A stretch of 64,000 nucleotides of DNA from Streptomyces sp. ST2-7A (GTDB lineage Bacteria; Actinomycetota; Actinomycetes; Streptomycetales; Streptomycetaceae). Below are positions 43,685-51,942 of the stretch, piece after piece. The stretch is from assembly GCF_021390475.1 (NCBI RefSeq), contig NZ_JAJUWS010000019.1:43093-107092 (forward strand), given 5' to 3'. The position numbers were made by a program, and so were the translations under genes. The notes beneath the pieces are model-generated. The model was not told the DNA's origin, searched no databases, and worked only from the letters and a program-made list of their open reading frames with translations. How positions within the stretch are numbered: position 1 is the stretch's first letter; every line of letters begins with the position of its first letter.

Positions 43685-43984
43685 ATGACTGTCATCGACG
43701 GCGACTTGATCGTCACCGGTGCCCTGACTGCGGGCAACATCTTCCACACGGTGGTGCGGGTGACGCCGGAGCCGGGGGTGCCGACGATGGTGGAGGTCAC
43801 CGGCGTCACTCTGCGGGGGCGGGGGGCGGTGCGGGCGCAGGCGACCGCGCACACCTCCGTGCCCGGCACCAGGGTGGTGGAGGTGGCCGTGGCCGCTCTG
43901 TCGGCGACGGGGTGTCAGGTGTGGATCCACCGCACCAACAGCGTTGAGACGAATATCAGTGTCCTGATGTGGAGGGAACCGTGA
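43685..43984 (+). CDS. Small tail protein, third copy of the module
   Basis: 99 aa. GALTAGNIFHTVVRVTPEPG..GVTLRGRGAVRAQATAHTSVPG..WIHRTNSVETNISVLMWRE is a diverged paralogue of the preceding protein. ATG start; the preceding 20 bases hold GGAAGGAGGT. Confidence 0.75.
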   Translation: MTVIDGDLIVTGALTAGNIFHTVVRVTPEPGVPTMVEVTGVTLRGRGAVRAQATAHTSVPGTRVVEVAVAALSATGCQVWIHRTNSVETNISVLMWREP

Positions 43985-44457
43985 AGCACACCGAGTTCGA
44001 GGAGCAGGCGGAAGAGTTCCGGGAGGAGATGCTGGTACAGCAGAACCTCCCGGAAGGGGAGCGGGCCTACCCCGAGAGCACGGAGGAGTGGCCGCACATC
44101 GACGCGGTCGCGACTTGCCGCACCGAGGGGTGCCCGGTGGAGGGACAGCCGTACCCGGTGAGTCTGCCGGTCCCGGTGAACGGCATCTACCAGGCCGTGT
44201 GCGGGCGCTGCGGGCAGCAGCACACCGAGTTGATCGCCGAATTCGACGATGGACCGGTGAACCTCGCGCCCCCGCCGCCGCCTCCTCCGCCGCCGCCCAC
44301 CGGGCCGGGCGAGGGTGAGCCGGGCGAGGAGGGGCCGCCGCCGGATAAGGAGGGGGAGGACCCCGGCCCGCCGCCGGAGCCGGAGGAGCCGGGCCCGGGG
44401 TGGCCCGGTCCGCCCGGTGGTGGTGAGGAGGACTCCACCGAGGACCACCAGCCGTGA
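43981..44457 (+). CDS. Zinc-ribbon protein with polyproline/acidic tail
   Basis: 158 aa; GTGA coupling. Four Cys in CRTEGCPVEG and CGRCGQQH form a zinc ribbon (about 43-80). The last 65 residues are Pro/Glu/Gly, with ten consecutive prolines. It lies among tail-tip genes; function unknown. Confidence 0.72.
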   Translation: MKHTEFEEQAEEFREEMLVQQNLPEGERAYPESTEEWPHIDAVATCRTEGCPVEGQPYPVSLPVPVNGIYQAVCGRCGQQHTELIAEFDDGPVNLAPPPPPPPPPPTGPGEGEPGEEGPPPDKEGEDPGPPPEPEEPGPGWPGPPGGGEEDSTEDHQP

Positions 44458-45212
44458 GGCAGGGACCGGACGGGCTGCTGACGACGATCGCCGGGTACGT
44501 GGATGCTTCCCGGCAATCGTCGTCGGCAGACCGCCCCAACCGCCTGGCGACGGTCGACTACGCCCACGACCCGGAGGGGCCGTGGGCGCGTTCCCCGCGG
44601 GTGGTCTTCGACGGTGAGTCAAGGGTGACGGTGCGGCGGTGGCCGGCGCTCGCGCCGTACCGGCCGCAGCCCGGGGACCGAGTGCTGATGCTTCCTGCAG
44701 GGGGGCGGGGGTACGTCATCGTCGGCACGCTCGACGAGGCCGTGTCGGATGTGCAGGTGGTGGTGAAGGGCGAGCACCAGCAGACCCCTGCGTCGTCGAC
44801 TGCGCTGGTGGATGACCAGGAGCTGTATGTGCCGGTCGCGGCGCGGGCGACGTACCGGGTGCTGCTGGCCTGTGGGGTGCGGGGGGCGAACACTGGCGGG
44901 GGCAACGTGAAAGTCGCGTGGTCGGTGCCGTCCGGTGCGCAGGGCGTGCGGTGGGTCCTGGGCCCGGGGCTGGGGTCGGGGGGCAGTATCGCCGGGGGGA
45001 CGGCGATGATGCAGACGGTCGGGGCGCCGTGGACCGCGGAGCGGGACTACGCGAGTGAGACGGGGAACTCCGCGAGTGTGGTGGAGCACGGGGTGCTGCG
45101 GACCGTGGCCGAGGGTGGGTGGTTGCGGGTGCGGTTCGGGCAGCGGGCCTCATCCGCGACGGTGTCGGAGATGCGGGCGGACTCGCTGTTGGAGGTCCGC
45201 CGCGTGCGATAG
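44454..45212 (+). CDS. Tail-tip protein with OB-like domain
   Basis: 252 aa; GTG start overlapping the upstream stop. The N-terminal RPQPGDRVLMLPAGGRGYVIVG resembles OB-fold spike/baseplate proteins; the C-terminal beta-rich part (ALVDDQELYVPVAARATYRVLL) looks like a tail-surface domain. Last virion gene. Confidence 0.7.
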   Translation: MRQGPDGLLTTIAGYVDASRQSSSADRPNRLATVDYAHDPEGPWARSPRVVFDGESRVTVRRWPALAPYRPQPGDRVLMLPAGGRGYVIVGTLDEAVSDVQVVVKGEHQQTPASSTALVDDQELYVPVAARATYRVLLACGVRGANTGGGNVKVAWSVPSGAQGVRWVLGPGLGSGGSIAGGTAMMQTVGAPWTAERDYASETGNSASVVEHGVLRTVAEGGWLRVRFGQRASSATVSEMRADSLLEVRRVR

Positions 45213-45236
45213 CCGTGGTGCGATAAGGGGGGGTTA

Positions 45237-45743
45237 TCAGGGGCGGGGGAATGCGTCCACGGCGGCTTGGATGAGGCCGAGGAGCGCGGCCATCGTGGTG
45301 AGGACCACGATGACGGTGACGGCTGCGATGGCGAGCTGCTGGCGGACGGGGCGGTCTTCCCAGCGGGGTTGGGGGACGGGGGTGGGGCCGCCCCACTTCG
45401 TGCGCCCTCGCCGGGCCGGGCTTCGCCGGGCGGCGGGGCGAGCCGGGAGGTGGGGCATGGGGTCGTCCTCCTGGTCGTCACTGTCGCCGGCGGGCTCCCG
45501 GCCGGTTGCGGCTTGGCGGGCGCGGGTGGCGCGCGTCTCCAGTTCCGCACGCGCGTCCCCCCACGCGATCGCGACGGCGGCTTCCCAGTGGATCCGGTCG
45601 GGGGACGTGCCGGGTGGGAAGTGCCGTGCGATCTCTTCCTCGAGGTGGGGGATGCGGGGGTCGGATCGGTGGATGAGGGTGCGGGCGCGCAGGTGCACGC
45701 CGGCTTCCCCGATCCCACCCGGGTCCAGGTTCGGGTCGGTCAT
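45237..45743 (-). CDS. Small membrane protein
   Basis: 168 aa. The N-terminal half (HLRARTLIHRSDPRIPHLEE, IHWEAAVAIAWGDARAELE) is helical; one membrane segment lies at about 138-160 near the C-terminus. Its ATG is coupled to the stop of the next gene to the right. Converges with the tail operon. Confidence 0.72.
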   Translation of the reverse strand: MTDPNLDPGGIGEAGVHLRARTLIHRSDPRIPHLEEEIARHFPPGTSPDRIHWEAAVAIAWGDARAELETRATRARQAATGREPAGDSDDQEDDPMPHLPARPAARRSPARRGRTKWGGPTPVPQPRWEDRPVRQQLAIAAVTVIVVLTTMAALLGLIQAAVDAFPRP

Positions 45744-46075
45744 AGGGGGGTGACGTCGACTCGGGTGATCCGGGCGGTGGGCAGGAGCATCATCCCGCCG
45801 TCCCCGGTCTCGAAGGCGGCGAAGCGTGGCGCGGCGGGGAGCAGCACGGTGTGCTGCTCGTCGAGGGCGATGGGCTCCATGCGCTGCTCCAGCTTGGAGG
45901 CGAGCCACTCTTCGAGGGTCTGCTCGTCCGACTCGCGGGTAGTGACGTCGAGGGTTTGCGTGCCGGTGTCGGTGTGGAAGACGACTTTCCACTGCCGCTC
46001 GGTCCCCTGGCCGTCGCCGTCGTCGTGGTGGTCGGGCGCGCCATCGCCGTCGGTGGTGGGGTGCTGTTCGGCCAC
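45740..46075 (-). CDS. Hypothetical protein
   Basis: 111 aa from the GTG behind AGGAGG. QWKVVFHTDTGTQTLDVTTR, LEEWLASKLEQRMEPIALDE and a C-terminal strand (LPTARITRVDV) form a compact alpha/beta unit. Not recognised. Confidence 0.7.
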   Translation of the reverse strand: MAEQHPTTDGDGAPDHHDDGDGQGTERQWKVVFHTDTGTQTLDVTTRESDEQTLEEWLASKLEQRMEPIALDEQHTVLLPAAPRFAAFETGDGGMMLLPTARITRVDVTPL

Positions 46076-46223
46076 GGCTCCTCCTGCTGCTGCTGTGCGG
46101 GGGACGGTGTCGGGCCCGCCCCTGGCCGGCTGCGACGGCGCGAGGGGCGGGCCCGGCTGGTGCCGGCTCACCGATGGTGGCCCCCGGGGTGCCGGAGCCC
46201 CCATCGTAGGCCCGGAGAAGAGG

Positions 46224-46937
46224 TCAGCGGAGAGGGCCGGTCCACCACACCGTGTCGCTGCTGTTGACGGTCAACGAGAACGTCAGCTCCTCGCCGTCCT
46301 CAACCCGGCAGGTCGGGGCCCAGGTGACTTCGCCGCCGGCGGGGACCATGCCGGGCCACTCCGTGGTGATGCCCTCCCACGTCTCGTATTCCGCGACCTG
46401 CCCGTCGACCACGCACTCGCGGTAGACCGCATCGAGGGGGATGGGCTGGTTGCCGGGGTTGGTCATGGTGATGGTGAGGAGGGCGTGGTCGGCGTCGCCG
46501 TCTGTCCCGAAGCCGGAGCCGTCGACCTCGGTGTTGGGGGTGAGGATGCGGTCGAGGGTGACGTCGATGGCGAGGGTGAGGCCGTCGGAGGGGTGGAGGG
46601 TGTGGGTTTGGCCGAGGTCGGTGACGGCTGCGCCGCCGGTACTGCCGCTGTCGTCGTCTCCGTCGCCGGGGCCTTCGCTGCCCGCGGTGCCGCCGGTGTC
46701 GCCGGCGCCTCCGGTGGCGGGGGGCTCGGGGGTGCCGCCGCCGCTGCTGCTGCCTCCGGTTCCTGCGGTGTCCGCCCCGCCGGTGTCGCCTCCGTTCCCA
46801 TCGCCCCCGTCCCCGTCGCTGTTGTCCCCGCTGCCGCAGGCGGCGAGGGTGAGGATCAGGGCGGCGGCGGTGGCCAGGGTGCGGCCCCTCCGCACGCGGG
46901 CGCGGGTGCGGGCGGGGGTGCGGGTGGTGGTGTGCAT
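46224..46937 (-). CDS. Secreted lipoprotein, possible lysogenic conversion product
   Basis: 237 aa. Basic N-terminus, hydrophobic stretch and lipobox LTLAAC (Cys near 34); then a 70-residue Gly/Asp/Ser linker; then a beta-sandwich-like domain (HPSDGLTLAIDVTLDRI, ALLTITMTNPGNQPIPL, VPAGGEVTWAP) like DUF4352-type extracellular domains. Anchored outside the membrane. Just after the tail genes and separately transcribed, it could alter the lysogen surface or block other phages. Confidence 0.85.
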   Translation of the reverse strand: MHTTTRTPARTRARVRRGRTLATAAALILTLAACGSGDNSDGDGGDGNGGDTGGADTAGTGGSSSGGGTPEPPATGGAGDTGGTAGSEGPGDGDDDSGSTGGAAVTDLGQTHTLHPSDGLTLAIDVTLDRILTPNTEVDGSGFGTDGDADHALLTITMTNPGNQPIPLDAVYRECVVDGQVAEYETWEGITTEWPGMVPAGGEVTWAPTCRVEDGEELTFSLTVNSSDTVWWTGPLR

Positions 46938-46963
46938 CGGTACTCCGTTCGGCGGGTGAGCGG

Positions 46964-46977
46964 TTCGGGACCGAACG
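46964..46977 (-). promoter_or_regulatory. Inverted repeat upstream of the lipoprotein gene
   Basis: GTTCGG-ga-CCGAAC, 14 bp, 27 bases before the lipoprotein start. Possible operator. Confidence 0.4.
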
Positions 46978-46981
46978 TAGA

Positions 46982-47005
46982 CGGCCCCGCCGTGTGGCGG
47001 GGCCG
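46982..47005. terminator. Terminator between accessory units
   Basis: CGGCCCCGCC-gtgt-GGCGGGGCCG, between the end of the 47081 gene and the lipoprotein gene. Confidence 0.75.
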
Positions 47006-47080
47006 GTGTGACGGGGCTGTGACCCGATCGCCGGGTCTACTGGCGGGTAGGTCTTGCCCGCCGGTGGACGGGGACCACCT

Positions 47081-47485
47081 CTACTCGTAGGTAACCGGGC
47101 CGGGCGGGGGCGTGCGGCGCAGCGCCGCGTCCCAGGCGCCGGGCCAGCGCCACCCGTGGACCGCGCGCCGGGCCAAGTACATGGAGCTGACTACCTGCAT
47201 CTGCTCCTCCCAATCCGGCAGGGGGTTGTCGGACGCCTCGTTCCAGCGCCGGCGGTAGTAGTCGTCCGCCCTGCGGTACGCGAAGTTCGCCCGGGCGGCC
47301 GGGAGCTCGTCTCCGGTGGTGCTCGCGAAGACCTCCCCGCACAGGTCCCGGTACAACTTCCGGAGTCTCGGTCGCTGTTCGACGTCGGCGAGCGCGCCCA
47401 GCGCGGCGATGAGGGCGTCGCGGCCTTCGGCGAGATCCTCGGCCAGGTGGCCGGGGAGGCGCTCGGTGGTGGCGATGCGGGTCAC
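47081..47485 (-). CDS. Hypothetical helical protein
   Basis: 134 aa; GTG start coupled to the upstream stop. Mostly helical (RDALIAALGALADVEQRPRL, FAYRRADDYYRRRWNEASD, MYLARRAVHGWRWPGAWDAA). Unknown function. Confidence 0.7.
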   Translation of the reverse strand: MTRIATTERLPGHLAEDLAEGRDALIAALGALADVEQRPRLRKLYRDLCGEVFASTTGDELPAARANFAYRRADDYYRRRWNEASDNPLPDWEEQMQVVSSMYLARRAVHGWRWPGAWDAALRRTPPPGPVTYE

Positions 47486-47784
47486 CGGTCGTCACCGGTG
47501 GGGGTGTGGCGGGCGCGGCGGGCGGTGATCGCCTTCCACTCCTCGTGCGCGATGGCGGCGGACCGGTTGGCCTCCACCATGGACTCGTACTCGGGCGTGT
47601 GTTCCGGGCCGTCGGGCGGGGTGAGCGGGGAGCGGGGCGGGGCGGTGGGCTGGGTGTTGGCGAGTTCGGCGAGGCGGGCCCGGTGGACGCGAGCGGCGTG
47701 CTCGTGCTCGGGGCTGCCGGGGTAGGGGGCGAAGTAGGCGAGCGGGTCGGTGGGGCGGTGGGCGGTCGGCGGGTTGTAGGCCAT
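47482..47784 (-). CDS. Small hypothetical protein
   Basis: 100 aa from ATG after GAGAGGA. Proline-rich N-terminus (PPTAHRPTDPLAYFAPYPGS), then a charged helix (YESMVEANRSAAIAHEEWKA). Unknown. Confidence 0.65.
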   Translation of the reverse strand: MAYNPPTAHRPTDPLAYFAPYPGSPEHEHAARVHRARLAELANTQPTAPPRSPLTPPDGPEHTPEYESMVEANRSAAIAHEEWKAITARRARHTPTGDDR

Positions 47785-47867
47785 CGGGGTTCCTCTCGGA
47801 GTGGGGTTGGACCGGCTGGTAGGTGTCTCCCGCCGGTAGGGCACCGGCACTTCTACCGGCCGGTAGG

Positions 47868-48206
47868 TCAGGCGAGGACGTAGATCTGCGCGTTGGGGTG
47901 AAGAGCGCACGCGTCCCGAAGATCTCGCAGGTACTTCAAGGCACCCTCGTAGCTCCCCCAGCCGCTCTGCGGGCTCATCTCCCGGTAGGTGTCCGGGTCG
48001 GTCTCCATGGCGGCGATGCCCTTGCGGAGGACGTCGAGGGCGTCACCGGCGCGGCGCTTCGTGAGGTCGCGCAGCGGGTGGCCGAGGGCCTTGTCCCACA
48101 TCGGGGCGACGTTGGCCGTGTAGTCGCCGACTTCGGCGACGCAGACTTCCTTCGGCTCGGGGCCACCGGTGGAAACGTAGGCGTGCAGCGAGATGTCGTA
48201 GCTCAT
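47868..48206 (-). CDS. Conserved hypothetical protein
   Basis: 112 aa. Starts MSYDISLHAYVSTGGPEPKE; NVAPMWDKALGHPLRDLTKR, ALDVLRKGIAAMETDP and GSYEGALKYLRDLRDACALH look like a folded all-purpose actinophage/plasmid protein I have seen near DNA-metabolism genes, function unknown. Confidence 0.72.
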   Translation of the reverse strand: MSYDISLHAYVSTGGPEPKEVCVAEVGDYTANVAPMWDKALGHPLRDLTKRRAGDALDVLRKGIAAMETDPDTYREMSPQSGWGSYEGALKYLRDLRDACALHPNAQIYVLA

Positions 48207-48820
48207 CGTTTCTCCCGAAGTCGGGGTGGTCCGTAGGGGGATTGCCAGGCGGGGCGCCCGTCCGTGTGCCGCGGGCCGGCGGGAGGGCGCTGCGGGCCGG
48301 TGAGGGTGCCGAGTACGCGCGCGGGATCGGGGAGGCGTTCGGCGGGGTCGGCCTCGGCCTGCATCAGCGTGGCGAGCGCCCGGGCGGTGGCGTCCACGGC
48401 CTCGGGGTGATCGTCCCCCAGCCAGCTGTACGGGTGATGGTGCATCTCCCGCGCGATGGTGCGCAGCTCCTCCGGCGGCCGGTTCTCCTCGCCCTCCAGC
48501 AGGCGGCGATGGGCGACCGCGTGGACATCGACTTGCGCCCAGCACTCCCGCGCCTCGGCCACGACCGCGCCCAGGACCGCTCTCGCCTGGTCCTCCGGCA
48601 CACCGATGGCCTGCGCCTGCCAGAAGTATTTGTCGTGGTCGGCGCGGGCCTTGAAGATGCCGGGGTACAGGGTTTCGGCGAGGTGGGCCGCGAGTACCGC
48701 TTCGAGTTCGGTTCGGCGCCCGAGGTCACGGATGCGGTCCATGTCGGCATCGAAGACGGCGGCCATGTCGACGAGCAGAACTTCTGCCACTGCTATGGGG
48801 TCGGCCTCATCGGTTGCCAT
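48203..48820 (-). CDS. Hypothetical helical protein
   Basis: 205 aa, helical throughout (ELEAVLAAHLAETLYPGIFK, DQARAVLGAVVAEARECWAQ). Its stop overlaps the next start, and it overlaps the upstream gene by 14 bases. Not recognised. Confidence 0.7.
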   Translation of the reverse strand: MATDEADPIAVAEVLLVDMAAVFDADMDRIRDLGRRTELEAVLAAHLAETLYPGIFKARADHDKYFWQAQAIGVPEDQARAVLGAVVAEARECWAQVDVHAVAHRRLLEGEENRPPEELRTIAREMHHHPYSWLGDDHPEAVDATARALATLMQAEADPAERLPDPARVLGTLTGPQRPPAGPRHTDGRPAWQSPYGPPRLREKR

Positions 48821-49130
48821 CGGGTGCCTCCTTCAACTGGTTGGCGAAGCGGTGAAAACCGACGGCTGCTGCTGCGGCGGTGCCGGGCTCCGGCTCGATA
48901 CCCAGCAGCTCGTACTCCATGACGGCGATGCGGAGGTGGTCCGCGTGCGGCCGGGATGCCACCGCGGCCTCGCGGGTTCGGAGGAGCAGGGTGTCCCTGG
49001 TGTGTTCCCACGCCATGGAGACCGGGCGCAGGGCGCGTCGGGCGGAGACGAGGAACTTCACGGCCAGGCCCACGAACAGGGCCAGGCCCAGGGTGAGGGG
49101 GACAGCGAGGGGCAGGAGATCAGCGGTCAC
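48807..49130 (-). CDS. Small membrane-anchored protein
   Basis: 107 aa. One N-terminal membrane segment (about 6-28), then a cytosolic helical part (LRPVSMAWEHTRDTLLLRTR). Overlaps both neighbours. Unknown function. Confidence 0.7.
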   Translation of the reverse strand: MTADLLPLAVPLTLGLALFVGLAVKFLVSARRALRPVSMAWEHTRDTLLLRTREAAVASRPHADHLRIAVMEYELLGIEPEPGTAAAAAVGFHRFANQLKEAPDGNR

Positions 49131-49530
49131 GCCTGTCCTCTTCCGTTGGGAGGACGACGACCCGTTCGGCGCCGACCCTGTCGCACAGCTCCTCGATCGG
49201 GTTCCGGTGCTCCCAGACGCCGGGCGGGAGGGGGAGAACGGGGACGGTGGTGCCGTGCTCCTTCTCGGTGGCGAGGAGCCATGCGTACAGGTCAGCCGTG
49301 TCGGTGGTCTCCGGCGGGGTGACGCTGGCCAACTGGGGGTGCTGCTCCAGCAGGGCGGGCGCGCAGGCGTCCGTGGCGCGGGGGAGCTGGTGGGTCATGA
49401 GGTCCTGGCCGGTCATGTGGCCGAGGATGCGGTAGACGCCTCCCATGTGGTCGTGGCTCAGCAGGCGGCCGGTGGTAATGGACAGGACATCGGCGAGAGG
49501 CATGTCCTCGGACTGGGTGGGGGTGTTCAT
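49120..49530 (-). CDS. DUF7736-like protein
   Basis: 136 aa. MPLADVLSITTGRLLSHDHM, VYRILGHMTGQDLMTHQLPR and ERVVVLP fit a family (DUF7736 as I recall) found in actinobacterial phages and plasmids. No known activity. Confidence 0.75.
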   Translation of the reverse strand: MNTPTQSEDMPLADVLSITTGRLLSHDHMGGVYRILGHMTGQDLMTHQLPRATDACAPALLEQHPQLASVTPPETTDTADLYAWLLATEKEHGTTVPVLPLPPGVWEHRNPIEELCDRVGAERVVVLPTEEDRRDR

Positions 49531-49534
49531 GGGT

Positions 49535-50071
49535 TCATCCTGCCGTGTGGGTGGTGGGTGTGGTGTGGGTTCTGCGGGCGCGGGCGCGGGTGAGTGTGCG
49601 GGTGAGGGTGCGGCGGATCGGCCCGGCCGGGCGCCCCGCGGGGGTGGGGGTGGGTTGGTCGGCGGTGTGGGATCGGTACCAGGCGGCGACGTCGGCCAGG
49701 CGGAAGGTGCGGCCGTCGTCGTCGGCCCGGGTGAGGCGGGCGAGGCGGGGGAGCTGTTCGGCGATGTGGGCGGGGGGCCAGGGGTGGCCGGGGCCGAGGG
49801 GGTCCAGGAGGGCGCGTATCGCCTGCCAGGCGTCGGGGTGGCCGTGGGCGGTCAACGTGCGGGCGGTGTCCACGAGGGTGTGGGGGATGGGTTGGGGTGC
49901 GGTGGCGGGGTCGGTGAGGCGGGCGAGGGCCACCGTGTCGGGGGGTTCGGGGGTGCGGCCGTCGCGGTGTTCCTCAACGGCCTGGTCGAGTGTGGCGCGG
50001 GCGAGGTCGGTGGTGTGGCCGGCTGTGTGGGCCCGGTCGTAGTAGGTGGCGGTGGCGGTGGCGGACAGCAC
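49535..50071 (-). CDS. Hypothetical protein
   Basis: 178 aa from GTG behind GAGGA. Helical (AGHTTDLARATLDQAVEEHR, QLPRLARLTRADDDGRTFRL) with a basic C-terminus. Transcribed after a 30-bp perfect palindrome. Unknown. Confidence 0.65.
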   Translation of the reverse strand: MLSATATATYYDRAHTAGHTTDLARATLDQAVEEHRDGRTPEPPDTVALARLTDPATAPQPIPHTLVDTARTLTAHGHPDAWQAIRALLDPLGPGHPWPPAHIAEQLPRLARLTRADDDGRTFRLADVAAWYRSHTADQPTPTPAGRPAGPIRRTLTRTLTRARARRTHTTPTTHTAG

Positions 50072-50112
50072 GGTGCTCCTCGGAGGTGAAGGGGACGGGG
50101 CGGGCCCACCGA

Positions 50113-50142
50113 ACCACTCGGGGCGGGCCCGCCCCGAGTGGT
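50113..50142. terminator. Thirty-bp perfect palindrome
   Basis: ACCACTCGGGGCGGG followed directly by its reverse complement, between two - strand genes. A terminator or a dimer-binding site. Confidence 0.7.
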
Positions 50143-50150
50143 GGGTGTGG

Positions 50151-50315
50151 TCAGCGACGGCGCTGGTCCTCCTGGCGCTGCTGGTCGGTCTTCCACCAGC
50201 CGTCACGCGCGTCATAGATGGACGGGTGGCTGGTGGTCTGCTGGTCGGTCTGTTTGCCGAACGAGGCGGGGAGGCGCAGCATGTGCTTCTCGTGCGGGGG
50301 CTTCTTGTCGGCCAT
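50151..50315 (-). CDS. Small basic protein
   Basis: 54 aa; ATG start. Highly charged (ADKKPPHEKHMLRLPASFGK, WWKTDQQRQEDQRRR). Flanked by hairpins on both sides, so it is probably its own unit. Unknown. Confidence 0.6.
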   Translation of the reverse strand: MADKKPPHEKHMLRLPASFGKQTDQQTTSHPSIYDARDGWWKTDQQRQEDQRRR

Positions 50316-50360
50316 GATGTGGGGGCTCCTGCTCTCTCTCGGTTGGGTGGGTGGGGGTGT

Positions 50361-50396
50361 GCGGGGCGGCCGGCTTGGTAGGCGGGGCCGCCCCGC
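50361..50396. terminator. Intergenic hairpin
   Basis: GCGGGGCGGCC / GGCCGCCCCGC, 11-bp stem, after the stop of the gene to its right. Confidence 0.65.
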
Positions 50397-50410
50397 AGTC
50401 ATGTGATGGG

Positions 50411-50605
50411 TCAGGCGCGGGTGGAGGTGGTGTGGATGACCTTCGCGCCGGGGTTCCGCTCGAGGGCTTCCTTCGCGACGGCGCCGGCGACGCCGTCCTG
50501 GCCGCAGGCGTTGATGTCGAGGGCGGATGCGGAGTCGGTGACCCTGCGGCCGTCAGGGAGTTCGAGGGTGACGTCGACTCGGTAGGTGTCGGTGTTCTTC
50601 GGCAC
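50411..50605 (-). CDS. Small hypothetical protein
   Basis: 64 aa; MPKNTDTYRVDVTLELPDGR, TDSASALDINACGQDGVAGA. Looks like a small beta-alpha domain. The leader contains a 20-bp block also found before the gene at 55331. Confidence 0.65.
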   Translation of the reverse strand: MPKNTDTYRVDVTLELPDGRRVTDSASALDINACGQDGVAGAVAKEALERNPGAKVIHTTSTRA

Positions 50606-50631
50606 GGTGGGCTCCTTCGGTTGGGTTGGGG

Positions 50632-50651
50632 CCGGGCTGTCCGGCTCCCCT
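50632..50651 (-). repeat. Shared 20-bp leader block, copy 1
   Basis: CCGGGCTGTCCGGCTCCCCT on the + strand; same 20 bases at 55673-55692. Both copies lie a short way upstream of the ribosome site of a - strand gene. Confidence 0.85.
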
Positions 50652-50678
50652 CCGCACCCCGCCCGGGGGTGCGGAGGG
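50648..50678. terminator. Intergenic hairpin
   Basis: CCCTCCGCACCCC / GGGGTGCGGAGGG, 13-bp stem, right after the stop of the large membrane gene. Confidence 0.7.
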
Positions 50679-50684
50679 CGGCCG

Positions 50685-51938
50685 TCAGACCGTGTAGTGC
50701 CGGCTTGGTTCGGTGGGGTTGCGGTGGACGACCACGCCGTGTCCGATCTCCTGCCGGGCGGGGCGGGGAAGGCGCGTAGCGGGGGGCGTAGAAGGGGCTG
50801 CTACGGCCGTAGCAGCTTCCGCTACGGCCCGTGTGACCTGCGTAGATGTGGGTTCTTCGTATGCGGCTACGGCTGCTGCTACGGCAGGGGGGATGTTTTC
50901 GGGTTGGGGGCCTGCGACGGCTTGGAGGTCGTCTCGGTGGACGCCCCAGTTGGTGCCGCGGGGGGTGGTCGGGTCGAGGTGGCCGGTGGGGGTGTAGGGG
51001 AAGCGGGAGTAGCCCTTCACGGAGCGGCGGGTGGGGACCCCGAGGTGGGTGAGTTCTGCGGCCAGTCCTCGGGTGTCGATGGGGGGGTTGGCGCCGGCGG
51101 CGTTGAGGGAAAGGGCGAGGGTCTTGAGGTGGACGCCGGGGCGGTCGGCGGTGAGGTGCCAGCACAGGAGGAGGAGAGGGTCGATCCCTCCCCGCTCCTG
51201 GTCGTTGGGGGTGGTGTGGGCGTGGTGGGCGAGGGGCCGGTCGGCGCGGGTGCGGAGGTGCTCGAGGAAGCGGGCCCACCACCCGGCCGTCTGCTGCTCC
51301 GGCTGGTCGTCGTCGGGCTTCCCCGCGGGCGGGGTGGTCGAGGCGGGGTGGGGGCCGGGCACGGTGGAGGCCGGGGCGGCGGGGTGCTGCTCCCCCGCCT
51401 CGCCCGCGCCGGCCTCCCCCGGCTTCCCTGCCGGGCCGCGCGACTGCGGGAGGCCGATGAGGATCAGGAGCAGCAGCAGCCCGAGTGCGCCGGTGGTCTT
51501 GCCGAGGAACCCGACGCGGGCGAGGTACCAGAAGGGCATCGACGCGAGGAGGGTGGTCAGGGCGAGGAGCGGGAGGGTCATGGCGAGGTAGGCCAGGATC
51601 CGGCGCCCGCGTGAGGTGTCCTTGCTGACGGGGGTGAGGCGGCGGTAGTAGGCGGCCATCGCGCGCAGGGCGCCGCGGCCGAGGCGGGCGGCGCCGTCCA
51701 GGGCGAGGCGCACGGTCGTCGCCCCGACGTGGATGGTGGTGCGCAGGACGTGCCGGGGGCGTCGGGGCGGTTGCTCCCCCGCTTCCCCGCCGTCGGCGTC
51801 GGGGGCGTCGGGGGCAGTGTCGGGCACGTCGGGCGCCGGGGCGGCCGTCGGGCCCGCTGCCGGGACGGCACGGGCAGGCGTCGGGGCCGACGGCGGCGGG
51901 GCAGGGGTGGCGTCGGGCGCCGTGGCGTGGGTGGTCAT
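50685..51938 (-). CDS. Plasmid/ICE-type membrane protein
   Basis: 417 aa. Disordered Ala/Pro N-terminus (1-65), two membrane segments (about 115-135 and 142-160), another linker, then a cytosolic winged-helix-like part (GGIDPLLLLCWHLTADRPGV, LAAELTHLGVPTRRSVKGYS, GVHRDDLQAVAG). This final pattern is one I associate with proteins encoded beside transfer genes in Streptomyces conjugative elements. Last gene of a four-gene membrane cluster. Confidence 0.75.
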   Translation of the reverse strand: MTTHATAPDATPAPPPSAPTPARAVPAAGPTAAPAPDVPDTAPDAPDADGGEAGEQPPRRPRHVLRTTIHVGATTVRLALDGAARLGRGALRAMAAYYRRLTPVSKDTSRGRRILAYLAMTLPLLALTTLLASMPFWYLARVGFLGKTTGALGLLLLLILIGLPQSRGPAGKPGEAGAGEAGEQHPAAPASTVPGPHPASTTPPAGKPDDDQPEQQTAGWWARFLEHLRTRADRPLAHHAHTTPNDQERGGIDPLLLLCWHLTADRPGVHLKTLALSLNAAGANPPIDTRGLAAELTHLGVPTRRSVKGYSRFPYTPTGHLDPTTPRGTNWGVHRDDLQAVAGPQPENIPPAVAAAVAAYEEPTSTQVTRAVAEAATAVAAPSTPPATRLPRPARQEIGHGVVVHRNPTEPSRHYTV

Positions 51939-51942
51939 GGTG

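Noticed and set aside
45267..47090. + strand 607-aa frame after the tail genes
   Set aside because: Gly/Val/Ser shadow of three - strand genes, one with a lipobox.
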